DNA of 64,000 nt from Zunongwangia profunda SM-A87 (GCF_000023465.1 NC_014041.1:698501-762500); one strand, 5' to 3'; shown: positions 34,064 through 44,900, counted from the first letter of the stretch. The notes: generated from the sequence alone by a model not told the origin. A program made the numbers and translations.

Positions 34064-35755
34064 TTATGCAACGCTTATCTTCATATCATTCCCTTCTTTA
34101 AAAACATCTATCATTTTATGCTTTCTTAATGATTTTAGAGCTTTATCCCATTTTTTATTACTTAAACCAGATTTCTCCTTAATAAGGTTCATATCATGGT
34201 TTTGATCATCTTTAAGTAATTGGTACACCGCTTTTTCTTCTTCGGTAAGCTCTACCTGTTTTTTCTCTGGTTTCATTTGCGGGAAGAATAATACTTCCTG
34301 AATAGATTGATTATTTGTTAGGAACATAACTAGACGATCCATTCCAATTCCTAATCCAGATGTAGGAGGCATACCATACTCCAAAGCTCGCAGAAAATCC
34401 TGATCGATAAACTCGGTCGCTTCATCATCTCCTTTTTCAGCCAATCGTAATTGTTCTTCAAATCTTTCGCGCTGATCGATAGGATCGTTAAGCTCTGAGT
34501 ATGCGTTGGCAATTTCTTTACCACAAACCATCAGCTCGAAACGCTCGGTTAATTCCGGGTTTTCACGATGTGTTTTACAAAGCGGACTCATCTCTTTTGG
34601 ATAATCGGTAATAAAGGTGGGTTGGATATAATTACCTTCACATTTTTCACCAAAGATCTCGTCGATAAGTTTTCCTTTACCCATGGTTTTATCAACTTCA
34701 ATACCCATGCTTTTTGCAGCCTCAAATAATTCTGCTTCAGATTTACCGGTAATATCGAATCCCGTAAATTCGATAATCGCATCTGTCATGGTTACCCGCT
34801 TATACGGTGCTTTAAAATCTACTTGATGCTTTCCGAAGGTGGCTTCTGTAGTGCCATTAACCGCCATGGCGCAATGTTCCAACAGTTTTTCAGTAAAATC
34901 CATCATCCAGTTGTAGTCTTTGTAGGCTACATAAATTTCCATAGCGGTAAATTCTGGATTGTGAGTTCTATCCATTCCTTCATTTCTGAAGTTTTTAGAG
35001 AATTCGTAGACTCCGTCGAAACCACCAACAATCAATCGCTTTAGGTAAAGTTCGTTAGCAATTCTTAAGTATAATGGAATGTCAAGGGCATTGTGATGTG
35101 TTATGAAAGGGCGTGCAGCTGCTCCCCCGGGTATAGATTGAAGAATTGGGGTTTCAACTTCAAAATATCCCGCTTCGTTAAAGAAATTACGCATAGCACT
35201 AAAGAGTTTAGTGCGCTTTACAAAAATTTCTTTCACTTTTGGATTAACGGCAAGATCGGCATAACGTTGGCGGTAACGATGCTCGGGATCGGTAAAACCG
35301 TCGTAAGTATTTCCTTCTTTATCGGTTTTTGGTAATGGTAATGGGCGGATAGATTTACTTAGAAGTTCAAAATCCTTGACCATCACGGTCATTTCACCTA
35401 CCTGTGTTTTAAATAATTCTCCCTGGATACCAATAAAGTCTCCAATATCCAGCAGCTTTTTATATACATCATTGTACTTGCTTTTATCTTCGTCGGTACA
35501 AATTTCGTCACGGTTAAAGTAAACCTGAATTTTACCTTTAGAATCCTGTAATTCGGCAAAAGAAGCTTTACCCTGAATTCTTCGGGACATAAGGCGTCCC
35601 GCGATAACTACTTTTTTACCTTCTTCGAAATTTGTCTTAATATCGGCAGAAGTGTGATCTAATGGAAATAAGTCGGCTGGATAAGGATTAATACCTTTTT
35701 CTCTTAATGTAGCCAGTTTTTCTCTCCGTATAACTTCCTGTTCAGATAGCTGCAT
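34064..35755 (-). CDS. lysS: Lysyl-tRNA synthetase, class II, with C-terminal extension
   Basis: LysS charges tRNA-Lys. The 563-residue protein has the N-terminal OB-fold anticodon domain (KVVIAGRLMSRRIQGKASFAEL), motif 2 in FRNEGMDRTHNPEFTAMEIY and motif 3 in GLGIGMDRLVMFL. After the normal end (FPQMKPEKK, about residue 497) it continues with about 65 charged residues, including NLIKEKSGLSNKKWDKALKSLRKH, which resemble a winged-helix module. Such a tail is not in E. coli LysS; I believe it occurs in related flavobacteria. A good promoter lies just upstream, divergent from the YqaE gene. Confidence 0.97.
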   Translation of the reverse strand: MQLSEQEVIRREKLATLREKGINPYPADLFPLDHTSADIKTNFEEGKKVVIAGRLMSRRIQGKASFAELQDSKGKIQVYFNRDEICTDEDKSKYNDVYKKLLDIGDFIGIQGELFKTQVGEMTVMVKDFELLSKSIRPLPLPKTDKEGNTYDGFTDPEHRYRQRYADLAVNPKVKEIFVKRTKLFSAMRNFFNEAGYFEVETPILQSIPGGAAARPFITHHNALDIPLYLRIANELYLKRLIVGGFDGVYEFSKNFRNEGMDRTHNPEFTAMEIYVAYKDYNWMMDFTEKLLEHCAMAVNGTTEATFGKHQVDFKAPYKRVTMTDAIIEFTGFDITGKSEAELFEAAKSMGIEVDKTMGKGKLIDEIFGEKCEGNYIQPTFITDYPKEMSPLCKTHRENPELTERFELMVCGKEIANAYSELNDPIDQRERFEEQLRLAEKGDDEATEFIDQDFLRALEYGMPPTSGLGIGMDRLVMFLTNNQSIQEVLFFPQMKPEKKQVELTEEEKAVYQLLKDDQNHDMNLIKEKSGLSNKKWDKALKSLRKHKMIDVFKEGNDMKISVA

Positions 35756-35798
35756 GATGTAATTTTAAATTTTAGCCTCTTCTTTTTTAGAAGAACTG

Positions 35799-35829
35799 CA
35801 AATATAATGACAATCAGAGTACCAACCAA
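35799..35829 (-). promoter_or_regulatory. Promoter of lysS
   Basis: On the minus strand, TTG (plus-strand CAA at 35827-35829), a 20-nt spacer, then TATATTTG (35799-35806), both at consensus. It predicts a leader of about 35 nt. Confidence 0.75.
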
Positions 35830-35871
35830 TGTTCTATTATAAGTTTAGCTATGAATCTGAAACAGAAATTC

Positions 35872-35879
35872 TATCTTTG
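35872..35879 (+). promoter_or_regulatory. -7 box for YqaE-lipB
   Basis: TATCTTTG matches TAnnTTTG, 27 nt upstream of the ATG at 35907. It lies downstream of the alternative ATG at 35829, which supports the shorter YqaE protein. Confidence 0.55.
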
Positions 35880-35906
35880 TTTTTTGTTTTAGATAATATT
35901 AAAATT

Positions 35907-36065
35907 ATGAGTATATGGCGAGTTATTTTATCAATTTTTTTTCCGCCTTTAGCCGTATTCGATAAAGGATGTGGATCTATATTAATCGTGTTTCTTTTAA
36001 CTCTACTCGGCTGGATCCCGGGCGTAATTGCCGCACTTATAATTTTAAATAATCCTAATAAATGA
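35907..36065 (+). CDS. YqaE/Pmp3 family small membrane protein
   Basis: This is a 52-residue protein with two membrane spans (SIWRVILSIFFPPLAVF and SILIVFLLTLLGWIPGVIAALIIL), the Pmp3/YqaE layout including the signature FFPPLAVF and the end segment WIPGVIAALIIL. Family members are small plasma-membrane proteins linked to membrane potential and salt or cold stress. I take the ATG at 35907 because the longer ORF would start upstream of the predicted promoter and add non-family residues. Its stop overlaps the lipB start (ATGA), so the two are translationally coupled. Confidence 0.88.
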   Translation: MSIWRVILSIFFPPLAVFDKGCGSILIVFLLTLLGWIPGVIAALIILNNPNK

Positions 36066-36772
36066 TGCTAAAGGTGCAAAATAAGAAAATAGAAGTAAGA
36101 GATTTAGGACTAAAAGACTATAAAGAAACCTGGGACGAGCAGGAACGGCTTTTCAAAGAGATTCTTGATTTGAAAGTAAAGAACAGGAGAGAAAATACTA
36201 AAAGAGAAACTCCCAATTATCTACTTTCAGTAGAGCATCCACATGTATATACTTTGGGTAAAAGTGGTGATATATCTAACCTTTTGATTAATGAAAAGCA
36301 GCTAGAGGAAAAGGGTGCTTCTTTTTACAAAATCAATAGAGGGGGGGATATAACCTATCACGGGCCTGGTCAAATGGTAATTTATCCAATTTTAGACTTG
36401 GATAATTTTTTTACCGATATTCATAAATATTTAAGGCTTTTAGAAGAGGCTGTCATCCTGGTATTGCAAGACTTTGGAATCAAGGCTGGACGTAGTGAAG
36501 GGGAGACTGGAGTTTGGTTGGATGTAGGAACTCCGTTTGCCAGAAAAATCTGTGCCATGGGTGTTCGCGCTAGCCGGTGGGTAACTATGCATGGTTTGGC
36601 TTTAAATGTAAATGCAGATTTAGGGTACTTTGATAATATTGTTCCCTGCGGAATTAAAGAAAAAGCGGTTACTTCTTTAAATGTGGAGTTGGGTAAGACC
36701 ACAGTTGATATAGAAGAGGTGAAGAAGAGGTTTTTAGAGCATTTTAAAATTTTGTTTAATATTGATTATTAG
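36062..36772 (+). CDS. lipB: Octanoyl-[ACP]:protein transferase LipB
   Basis: LipB moves octanoyl groups from acyl carrier protein to the lipoyl domains of 2-oxoacid dehydrogenases, the first step of lipoate synthesis. The 236-residue protein shows INRGGDITYHGPGQMVIYPI (residues 91-110), the catalytic Lys162 in ARKICAMG and the catalytic Cys196 in IVPCGIKEKAVTSL. It starts at 36062 or at the next ATG at 36065 and overlaps the YqaE stop by 4 nt. After its stop a 195-nt spacer leads to the first susC. Confidence 0.96.
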   Translation: MMLKVQNKKIEVRDLGLKDYKETWDEQERLFKEILDLKVKNRRENTKRETPNYLLSVEHPHVYTLGKSGDISNLLINEKQLEEKGASFYKINRGGDITYHGPGQMVIYPILDLDNFFTDIHKYLRLLEEAVILVLQDFGIKAGRSEGETGVWLDVGTPFARKICAMGVRASRWVTMHGLALNVNADLGYFDNIVPCGIKEKAVTSLNVELGKTTVDIEEVKKRFLEHFKILFNIDY

Positions 36773-36916
36773 GTGTTTAAGTGTATCAGGGAAGTTGTTA
36801 TTAAAAAATATTGAAAAAGAGTAGTTTTAAATTTTATATTTTTAAAATAATTGCTCTTTTTTTTGTATATCATGAATTCTGATCTCAATTTCAGTAATTT
36901 AAGATTTCAAGTTTTT

Positions 36917-36960
36917 TTATTGAGTTTTCAATGTTGATTTTTGGAAACTTAACTCAATAA
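36917..36960 (+). promoter_or_regulatory. susC1 promoter region framed by an inverted repeat
   Basis: A -7-like box GATTTTTG (36936-36943) sits between perfect 10-bp inverted repeats TTATTGAGTT (36917-36926) and AACTCAATAA (36951-36960). The second arm ends 7 nt before the ATG. The arrangement could be an operator or a 5' mRNA hairpin. No -33 TTG at the usual spacing was found. Confidence 0.5.
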
Positions 36961-36967
36961 TTATAAC

Positions 36968-39961
36968 ATGAAGAAAAATTTACAGGTTGTCTTGATGTTC
37001 TTTTTTGCTTTAGCAACTCAATTTGCTTTTGCACAGGAAAGAATGATAAATGGGACTATTGTTGATGATCAAGGAATGCCTCTTCCAGGGGTAAATGTTA
37101 TTGTACAAAACACAAATCGTGGTGTACAAACAGATTTTGATGGTCATTTTAGTATTGCTGCCAGTACTGGTGAGGTATTAGAGTTTAGTTATGTGGGATT
37201 TACTTCACAAACTGTAACAATTGGTCCAGATATGCAAGATCTATCAATCATTTTAGGTGAAGATGCCGCTCAGTTAGATGAGGTGGTTGTGGTTGGTTAT
37301 GGTACGCAAAGTAAGCGTCAATTGACTGATAATGTTGCAAAGTTAACTTCAGAAGACATTGCGGAGGTTCCAACTCCAAGTCTTCAAAGCTCCTTATCTG
37401 GTAAAGCTGCCGGGGTACAGGTTACTCAAACCAACGGTAAAGTAGAAGGTGGAATTAATATTCGTATTCGTGGTATTGCAAGTGTGGGAGCAGGATCAGA
37501 GCCATTATATGTTTTGGATGGTGTGCCACTGATTAATAACAACGAGTCCAATAACGGAGCTCCTACAAACCCATTACTTACGTTAAGTTCTAACGAGATC
37601 GAGTCTATAGATATTCTTAAAGATGCCTCAGCTGCTGCAGTATACGGATCTCGAGGGGCGAATGGTGTTGTTATAATTACCACTAAAAAAGGAGGTAATA
37701 ACAAAGGTACTTTTGCTGTTAATTATTCTTATGGAATTAGTGAAACTGCAAATAGAAGAGATTGGTTAAATGCAGATCAATATATCGAGTTATTTACTGA
37801 AGCTGCCATTAATAGCTATGGAGAGGCTGATGGTTTAGCTGAAGCTGAAGGAACTTTTGATTATTTAGCTCAGGGTACAGATTGGAGAAATCGTGAGATA
37901 GATACTGATTGGCAGGACGAAATATTTAGAACAGGTTATACTCAAAACGCTGATTTTTCTGCGTCTGGAGGAGATGAAAGAACCTCTTATTTCTTTTCTG
38001 GAGCTTATAATGATACAGAAGGTATTATTAGAGGAAATAACTTAGACAGGATTACTGCACGTGCAAATGTTTCACACCAGTTTTCAGATAAGTTTAATGC
38101 AGGTATGAATGTTAGTTTTTCTAGAACTAATATCGATCGTATAGCAAATGATAATGCATTTGTAAACCCTGTACAAGGTGTTGCACAAAGTCCGCTTTCA
38201 CCAGCATATTTAGAAAACGGAGAGCCAAACCCAAATACTTTATACGCTAACTTTCTTTTACAGGATAAACACGCATTTTACAATACGGTAATTAGACGTG
38301 TTACCGGTAGAGCTTTTGCTGAATATAAGTTCTTACCTTCTTTAAAATTTAATACCGATTTTGGTTACGATTTATTCTACCAGACTGAGGATAGTTTTAC
38401 AGGAAGTTTAGCTCCGTTTCAATCAACAAATGGGGAGGCTTATGCTTCTAGTGTAGGAACCGAGTCCTATGTTAGTAGTAACTATTTTACATACTCTCAG
38501 GTTTTTGACGAAATTCATGACGTTGAAGTTGTAGCTGGTATGGAATACAACAATACGCATAGAAGATTCCAGAGTGTAACTGGTATTCAGTTTCCAACAG
38601 ATGATTTCCAAACCATAAACAGTGCTGCTGAAATCTCAGCAGGTAATGGAATTACTAATGGTAACCGATTTCTTTCATATTTTGCAAGAGGTACTTATGC
38701 ATTAGATGGTAAATATTTGTTTAAAGCGAGTGTTCGTAGGGATGGATCGTCTAGATTTGGTAGGGATACCCAATTTGGTACTTTTTCTGCGATATCAGGT
38801 GGATGGATTCTAAGTGAAGAGAATTTTTTAAGCGAGGCAGACTGGTTATCATTCCTTAAATTAAGAGCGAGCTGGGGACAAACGGGTAATGCGCAAATCG
38901 GTGATTACGCTGCTTTAGGACTTTACGGAGGAACTTCGTATAATCAAAGACCAGGAATTTATCCAGATCAACCCGCAAACTTTCTATTGTCATGGGAAAG
39001 TGTAAATCAAACAGATATTGGTGTAGAGTATGGGTTTTTAAATAATAGAATCTCAGGAGAAATTGATTATTATTCAAAGGTTTCTAAAGATCTTTTATTT
39101 GATAATCCTTTACCTGGGACTTCCGGATTTTCTAGTATTCAAAGAAATATTGGTGAAATGGAAAATAGTGGGGTAGAGTTTGTATTGAATACAAAAATAA
39201 TTCAGAAAGCAGATTTTACTCTTTCTACTAGCTTCAATATAGCTAAGAATAAAAATGAAGTAAAGCGACTACCGAACGATGGGGCTGATATAATTTCGGG
39301 ACAGAATATCCAGAGGGAAGGCGAGTCTTTAAATTCATTTTACCTTGTTGAATATGCTGGAGTAGATCCAGAAAATGGAGATGCGTTATATTATTTAAAT
39401 GGAAAAGGGTCTGAAACTACGACCAATTTCAATGAGGCTAATCGAGTAGTTGCTGGTGCACCTTATGCGGAATGGATTGGTGGTCTAACTAGTAATTTAT
39501 ATTTTCATGGAATAGATTTTAGTTTTACTTTTCAAGGGGAATGGGGAGCCAGCCTTTATAACGGTGGAGGTGTTTATCAGTCAGCGAATGGAGATTATTT
39601 TGATAACCAAACCGCAGACCAAATGAATAGATGGCAACAACCAGGAGATATCACAGATGTTCCACAGGCTAGACTATATGCAGGAAATGGTGTTGCTAAT
39701 TCTACAAGATATTTAGAAGATGCTGATTTTATAAGATTACGTAATTTAACTTTAGGATATACTTTCCCTGAAAGTATTGCCGATAAGTTATCGATGAACA
39801 ATCTTCGTGTTTACTTTTCTGGTTTAAACCTTCTTACTGTTACTGATTATGAAGGATATGACCCTGAGTCTAGAAGCGATGCAGGTCAAGGGCCTGGTAC
39901 AACTTTTTATTCTGCGCCAGCGGCAAGAACATTTTCTCTAGGTGTAAATCTTAAATTCTAA
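36968..39961 (+). CDS. SusC/RagA-family TonB-dependent transporter (pair 1)
   Basis: This is a 997-residue outer-membrane importer. Signal peptide to about residue 22 (ATQFAFAQ), a carboxypeptidase-regulatory-like domain at about 25-105 (GTIVDDQGMPLPGVNVIVQ, EFSYVGF), the TonB-contact stretch QLDEVVVVGYG, the plug (GVQVTQTNGKVEGGINIRIRG, LYVLDGVPL, DASAAAVYGSRGANGVVIIT), then a 22-strand barrel ending in FSLGVNLKF with a C-terminal Phe. SusC pairs with the SusD lipoprotein 6 nt downstream to bind and import a large ligand. No sugar- or protein-degrading enzyme lies nearby, so the ligand is unknown. It differs from the other three SusC proteins in its leader and promoter. Confidence 0.96.
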   Translation: MKKNLQVVLMFFFALATQFAFAQERMINGTIVDDQGMPLPGVNVIVQNTNRGVQTDFDGHFSIAASTGEVLEFSYVGFTSQTVTIGPDMQDLSIILGEDAAQLDEVVVVGYGTQSKRQLTDNVAKLTSEDIAEVPTPSLQSSLSGKAAGVQVTQTNGKVEGGINIRIRGIASVGAGSEPLYVLDGVPLINNNESNNGAPTNPLLTLSSNEIESIDILKDASAAAVYGSRGANGVVIITTKKGGNNKGTFAVNYSYGISETANRRDWLNADQYIELFTEAAINSYGEADGLAEAEGTFDYLAQGTDWRNREIDTDWQDEIFRTGYTQNADFSASGGDERTSYFFSGAYNDTEGIIRGNNLDRITARANVSHQFSDKFNAGMNVSFSRTNIDRIANDNAFVNPVQGVAQSPLSPAYLENGEPNPNTLYANFLLQDKHAFYNTVIRRVTGRAFAEYKFLPSLKFNTDFGYDLFYQTEDSFTGSLAPFQSTNGEAYASSVGTESYVSSNYFTYSQVFDEIHDVEVVAGMEYNNTHRRFQSVTGIQFPTDDFQTINSAAEISAGNGITNGNRFLSYFARGTYALDGKYLFKASVRRDGSSRFGRDTQFGTFSAISGGWILSEENFLSEADWLSFLKLRASWGQTGNAQIGDYAALGLYGGTSYNQRPGIYPDQPANFLLSWESVNQTDIGVEYGFLNNRISGEIDYYSKVSKDLLFDNPLPGTSGFSSIQRNIGEMENSGVEFVLNTKIIQKADFTLSTSFNIAKNKNEVKRLPNDGADIISGQNIQREGESLNSFYLVEYAGVDPENGDALYYLNGKGSETTTNFNEANRVVAGAPYAEWIGGLTSNLYFHGIDFSFTFQGEWGASLYNGGGVYQSANGDYFDNQTADQMNRWQQPGDITDVPQARLYAGNGVANSTRYLEDADFIRLRNLTLGYTFPESIADKLSMNNLRVYFSGLNLLTVTDYEGYDPESRSDAGQGPGTTFYSAPAARTFSLGVNLKF

Positions 39962-39967
39962 AAAATT

Positions 39968-41323
39968 ATGAAACGATATAAATTAATCTTATCAATGCTA
40001 GGTTTAGGAATATCTTTAACTAGTTGTGAGGATAAACTGGACTTAGAGCCTACTCAGTTTATTTCAACGGATGTGGCTTTGTCTACTGGCGAAAATGTTG
40101 AAAATCTACTAATCGGGGCTTATGCCGAAGCGGGTCAATCTGCTTCTTATGGAGGAAATATTCAAATGTTGTCAGATCTCTACGGCGCAACAAATCAGGT
40201 TTCATGGAATGGTACATTTCAACCAATCCGTCAGGTTTATACTAAGAATATTTTAGTCGATAATTCTTATGTTAGGGATACGTGGTTAAATGGTTATGAT
40301 GTAATAAATCAAACAAATTTAGTTTTAGATAATATCGACTTGGTAGATGAAGAAAATCAGTCGAATATTGAGGGACAGGCGAGATTTTTAAGAGGTTTAA
40401 CTTATTTTGATTTAACAAGATTGTTTGGGCAACAGTACATGTCTGGTCAGTCAAATAATCAATTAGGTGTGCCTTTAGAGTTAGAAGGCATTGAGGATTA
40501 TTCTGGTAATTTAGAAATTGCTAGATCTACAGTAGAAGAGAATTATACTCAGGTAATTACAGATTTGCAGGCTGCTTATGATTTGCTTCCTGAGGATAAT
40601 GAGGAATTTGCTGAGAGATATGCAGCTCAGGCACTATTAGCCAGAGTTTATTTGCAGCAAGGTGATTATTCCTCTGCTTTAGCATCTGCAAATGATGTGA
40701 TTGAAAATAGCAGCTATAGTTTGGCAGGTACATATGCAGATATTTTTAATAATGATACAGATGGTTCTGAAACTATTTTTGCTTTTCAGGTAACAACTCA
40801 AGATGGTTCTAATAACCTGATTACACATTACGCAGATCAGGCAAATGGAGGACGTGGAAATGATATTAGTATTAATGATGGATATGTTGCGATGTTTGAT
40901 TCTGAAGATGACGTTCGTAGTGAGTTTTTCTATGCTAGTGCTCAAAGTGAAGATCGCTTAACTGCTAAGTATACAAACCAATTTGGAAATGTAATGCTTC
41001 TTAGGTTAGCAGAAATGTATTTGATAAGAGCTGAGGCAAACTTGCGTTTAGGAAGTGCTGTTGGAGCGACTCCGGTGGAGGATATTAATAGGATTAGAGA
41101 ACGTTCTAATGCAGATGTTTTAACTTCTGTTAGTTTGGATGATATTATGTTAGAGAGACAACTGGAATTAGCATTTGAAGGATTTCTAATTCACGATCTA
41201 AAACGAACTATGGAAGATGTTGGAGATATTCCATATGATGACAATTCATTATTATTTCCTATTCCACAAAGAGAAATGGATGTAAATTCATTGTTAACTC
41301 AAAACCCTGGTTATGGGTCTTAG
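39968..41323 (+). CDS. RagB/SusD-family surface lipoprotein (pair 1)
   Basis: This is a 451-residue outer-membrane lipoprotein that acts as the lid of its SusC partner. The signal ends in SLTSC with acidic residues after the Cys (CEDKLDLEP), which fits Bacteroidota surface-export rules. The SusD segments are clear: FLRGLTYFDLTRLFG, AQALLARVYLQQGDY, RLAEMYLIRAEANLRLG and ELAFEGFLIHDLKR. It ends in the usual LTQNPGYG. It follows susC1 by 6 nt and is followed 15 nt later by a strong terminator. At 451 residues it is among the shorter of the four SusD proteins here. Confidence 0.95.
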   Translation: MKRYKLILSMLGLGISLTSCEDKLDLEPTQFISTDVALSTGENVENLLIGAYAEAGQSASYGGNIQMLSDLYGATNQVSWNGTFQPIRQVYTKNILVDNSYVRDTWLNGYDVINQTNLVLDNIDLVDEENQSNIEGQARFLRGLTYFDLTRLFGQQYMSGQSNNQLGVPLELEGIEDYSGNLEIARSTVEENYTQVITDLQAAYDLLPEDNEEFAERYAAQALLARVYLQQGDYSSALASANDVIENSSYSLAGTYADIFNNDTDGSETIFAFQVTTQDGSNNLITHYADQANGGRGNDISINDGYVAMFDSEDDVRSEFFYASAQSEDRLTAKYTNQFGNVMLLRLAEMYLIRAEANLRLGSAVGATPVEDINRIRERSNADVLTSVSLDDIMLERQLELAFEGFLIHDLKRTMEDVGDIPYDDNSLLFPIPQREMDVNSLLTQNPGYGS

Positions 41324-41338
41324 GTTATAGATAATTAT

Positions 41339-41371
41339 AAAAAAGGAGATGTTTTTTACTATCTCCTTTTT
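41339..41371 (+). terminator. Terminator of susC1-susD1
   Basis: A 10-bp stem AAAAGGAGAT/ATCTCCTTTT with a 10-nt loop, ending in a T-run. It lies right against, and slightly overlaps, the truncated rnhB copy on the other strand. Confidence 0.85.
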
Positions 41372-41634
41372 ATTAATTCTAATTCCAACTGCTCTGGTAA
41401 AAGTTTAAAACTTTTCCGGTGGTATTTTGTAATTCCGTATTTTCTGATGGCTTCCCGATGTTCTTTTGTAGGGTAGCCCTTATTCTTTTTCCAATTATAT
41501 ATGGGATACTCCTCATGAATAATCTCCATATATTCATCTCGATAGGTTTTGGCTAAAATCGAAGCAGTAGCTATACTCAAATATTTATCATCACCTTTTA
41601 CAATACATTCATAAGGTATTTTTTTAAATGGTTT
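41359..41634 (-). pseudogene. Truncated copy of the rnhB 3' end
   Basis: This minus-strand fragment encodes the last 85 or so residues of RNase HII ([19 protein letters not shown] through [11 protein letters not shown]) and matches the full gene at 47206-47805 with about a dozen nucleotide differences in 260. It lacks the catalytic DEAGRG segment. Its stop has changed, so the frame runs on for IKRR into the susD1 terminator. Homology stops sharply at about 41634. It is in the same orientation as the full gene, so the two copies form a direct repeat flanking susC2-susD2. It is a dead remnant, best explained as the displaced 3' end of rnhB. Confidence 0.9.
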
Positions 41635-41855
41635 TGGATCTATCGCTATCCTGATATAATATCCTCTTCATTGTCCAATTTTTGAAAAAAATGCTAAAAA
41701 TAAAAGAATTCATATTTTGATAAATTTCTACTTTATGTAGAATCAATAATAACACATCAATAAAATATCAGGTATATTTTGAGTAGTTTCTTTTTTTCTC
41801 TTTGCATTAGTAACTATTAAGCTTAAGGATTATCCAGAGTGCAAGTTTTAAGATT

Positions 41856-41885
41856 TTGTTAAGAGTAGATTAATTGACATTTTTG
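41856..41885 (+). promoter_or_regulatory. Promoter of susC2
   Basis: TTG (41856-41858, within TTTTG), 19-nt spacer, CATTTTTG (41878-41885), followed by a leader containing TCAAGGCTAATT. Same layout as the susC3 and susC4 promoters. Confidence 0.65.
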
Positions 41886-41913
41886 CGGTCAAGGCTAATT
41901 TAATTATTAAACA

Positions 41914-44900
41914 ATGAAAAAAAAATTACGTTTATTATTTACACTCTTTATGGTGTTGGTTGTGCAAATAATTTATGCACAAAAAAAAACAGTAGCTGGT
42001 AAAATTCTGGATGAAAATGGTCTTCCTTTACCAGGTGTTAATGTTATTGAAGAAGGAACTTCTAATGGTACACAAACAGATTTTGACGGTGATTACACTA
42101 TTACCGTAGAGCCGGGAGCTACTCTAGTTTTTAGTTATGTAGGTTTTGTAACTCAAAAGACCGTAGTGGGAGCAGAGGATGTATACAATTTAACCCTTAA
42201 AACAGATTCAGCTGCGTTAGACGAAGTACTTGTAGTAGCATACGGTACGACAACAAAAGAATCTTTTACAGGATCAGCAAGTACAATTCAAGCTGAGCAA
42301 TTAGAACAAAGGTCTCTAACTTCTCCTTTATCTGCTATTGAAGGTAATTCCACCGGGGTACAATTTTTATCTGCTTCCGGTCAACCTGGATCTTCACCAA
42401 GCATTGTCATTCGGGGGGTAGGAACCTTGAATGGTGATACAGATCCATTAATTATTGTAGATGGTGTTCAATTTGAAGGAGCATTAAATGCTATTAATCA
42501 GAATGATATAAAGTCAATGACTGTTTTGAAAGATGCAGCTTCAACTTCTCTATATGGTTCTAGGGCTGCTAACGGTGTTGTTTTGATTACTACTAAAAGT
42601 GGAAAAGGTAAACAGGATCTAAGGGTTAATATAGATTCTCAAGTTGGTGTTATAAATAGAGCAATACCTCTTTATGACAATGTTAATCCACAAGAATATT
42701 ATGAACTTATGTGGCAAAGTTATAAGAACTCTTTGGATGTCGATAACGCTGCAGCCGAAGCGTCTGCAACTATTTTTAATCGCTTAGGTTATAATCCATT
42801 TAACGTGCCTAATGATCAAATTGTTCAGGAAAATGGACAGATAAACCCGAATGCTGAAGTTATATTTAAAGGTCTGGATTGGTATGGAGCCCTAGAGAGA
42901 ACTGGTCAAAGGCTTTTTAATTCAGCAGATGTTTCAGTTGGAGGAGCAAATCATAATGTCTTTTTTTCTGTTTCTAATCTAAAGGAAGAAGGCTATGTTG
43001 TTACCAGTGATTTTGAAAGAACCACGGCAAGATTGAAAGGGGATTTTGTTCCTACAGATTGGTTAACTCTAGGCGGTAATATTAATATGGCACTTTCAAG
43101 TTCTAATGGTCCTTCCTCTAGAGGTAGTTCAATAGCAAACCCTTTCGGATTTGCTAAAAACATGGGCTCTATATATCCTGTTTATATAGTAGATCCTGAA
43201 ACAGGAGATTACATAAGGGACGCTGCTGGTAATTTACAGTATGATAGAGGAGAAGGGTATCCAGACTTTGGAATTCAATCTAGACCTACAAATGTTGGTA
43301 GGCATGCCATCGAAGAAGTTTTACTTAACAATGATAAAACTGAGACTAATAATTACGGAATTCGTTTGAATGCTGGTTTTCAGATTGTTGATGGGTTGAA
43401 GTTGAATTTATTATATGGTCAAGATGTTAATGATTATATTAATAAAAGATATGAAAATAATTTAGTTGGTGACGGTCAACCTGCTGGTAGGTATAGAGAA
43501 ACAAGATTTAGAAGAATTGTAGAAAATTTTAATCAAATTTTGAATTATAATAAATCTGTAGGGGATCATAGTTTTGACTTAACCTTAGGGCACGAAAGTT
43601 TTGATCGTACTTTTTCACAGGTTTTTGGTTTTAAAAATACACAAACTGCTGAGGGGATATATGAGTTTGATAATTTTTCTACTATTGCATCATTAGACGG
43701 ATATACTTCAGATAAAACTTTAGAAGGATACTTTTCAAGACTAAATTATAATTTTAAAGAAAAATATTATTTAAGTGGATCAGTGCGAAGAGATGGCTCT
43801 TCTGTTTTTGATAAAGATGTGAGATGGGGTAATTTCTACTCTATCGGTGGGGCATGGAGAGTTAATCAAGAAAACTTTATGTCTAATGTTCACTTCGTGA
43901 ATAACTTAAAGCTTAGAGCATCTTACGGAGAAGTGGGTAATGATGATTTAAACGATTATTATATTTCCCAACCAAGGTATTCATTATTGCCAAATGCAGG
44001 TAATCCTGGAATCTTCTGGTCTGATTTAGGAAACAGTGCATTAACTTGGGAAACCGTAGAAAGTTGGGATATAGCAATAGAGTTTGATTTATTTGATTAT
44101 AGGTTAAGTGGTTCTTTGGAATATTATAAACGAAATTCTTCAGATCTATTATATAATGTTCCTTTGCCTATATCTATGGGATTGAATGAAGGTCCTGCCA
44201 ATATTGGTGATATGTATAACGAAGGATTAGAATTAGGTTTGAATGGAATTATTGTTGATGGAAATAATTTTAAATGGAATTTAGGATTACAATTTTCTAC
44301 TAACAATAATAAAATTACCTTTTTGCCAGACCCCTTTGTTACAGGATCTAAAAGATGGATTGAAGGAAGATCTATATACGATTACTTTTTATACGATTAT
44401 GCAGGTGTAGATTCTGAAAATGGAGATGCGCTTTATTATGCTTATGAAGAAGATACTGAAACAGGAGAAAATGTTCCTGTGATTAATGAAGAGGGTGAGC
44501 ATGTTACCTTAACAGATCCTACTGAAGCTAATAGAACGTATGTTGGTGCTACGGCTGTTCCTGATTTAGTTGGGTCTATAAGGAATCAATTTAGTTACAA
44601 AGTTTTCAGTTTAAGTTTCTTGTTTACCTACCAATTAGGAGGTGAAATTTTAGATTATGGATATGCTGCTATGATGCATGAAGGTTCTTATGGAGAATCA
44701 TTACACCCAGATGCTTTAAACGCATGGAAAAAACCTGGTGACCAGACTAATGTTCCTAGACTAGAAAATGGTAATCCTAATTTAGCCCCCTCTTTGTCTT
44801 CAAGATGGCTAACAGATGCTTCATTTTTCTCATTAAGGAATGTGAATTTATCTTATAACTTTAATAATGATATGATAAATGATATGGGTATGTCAAGTTT

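Noticed and set aside
35829..35906. Upstream ATG extending YqaE to 78 residues
   Set aside because: It lies upstream of the predicted -7 box and adds residues outside the family.
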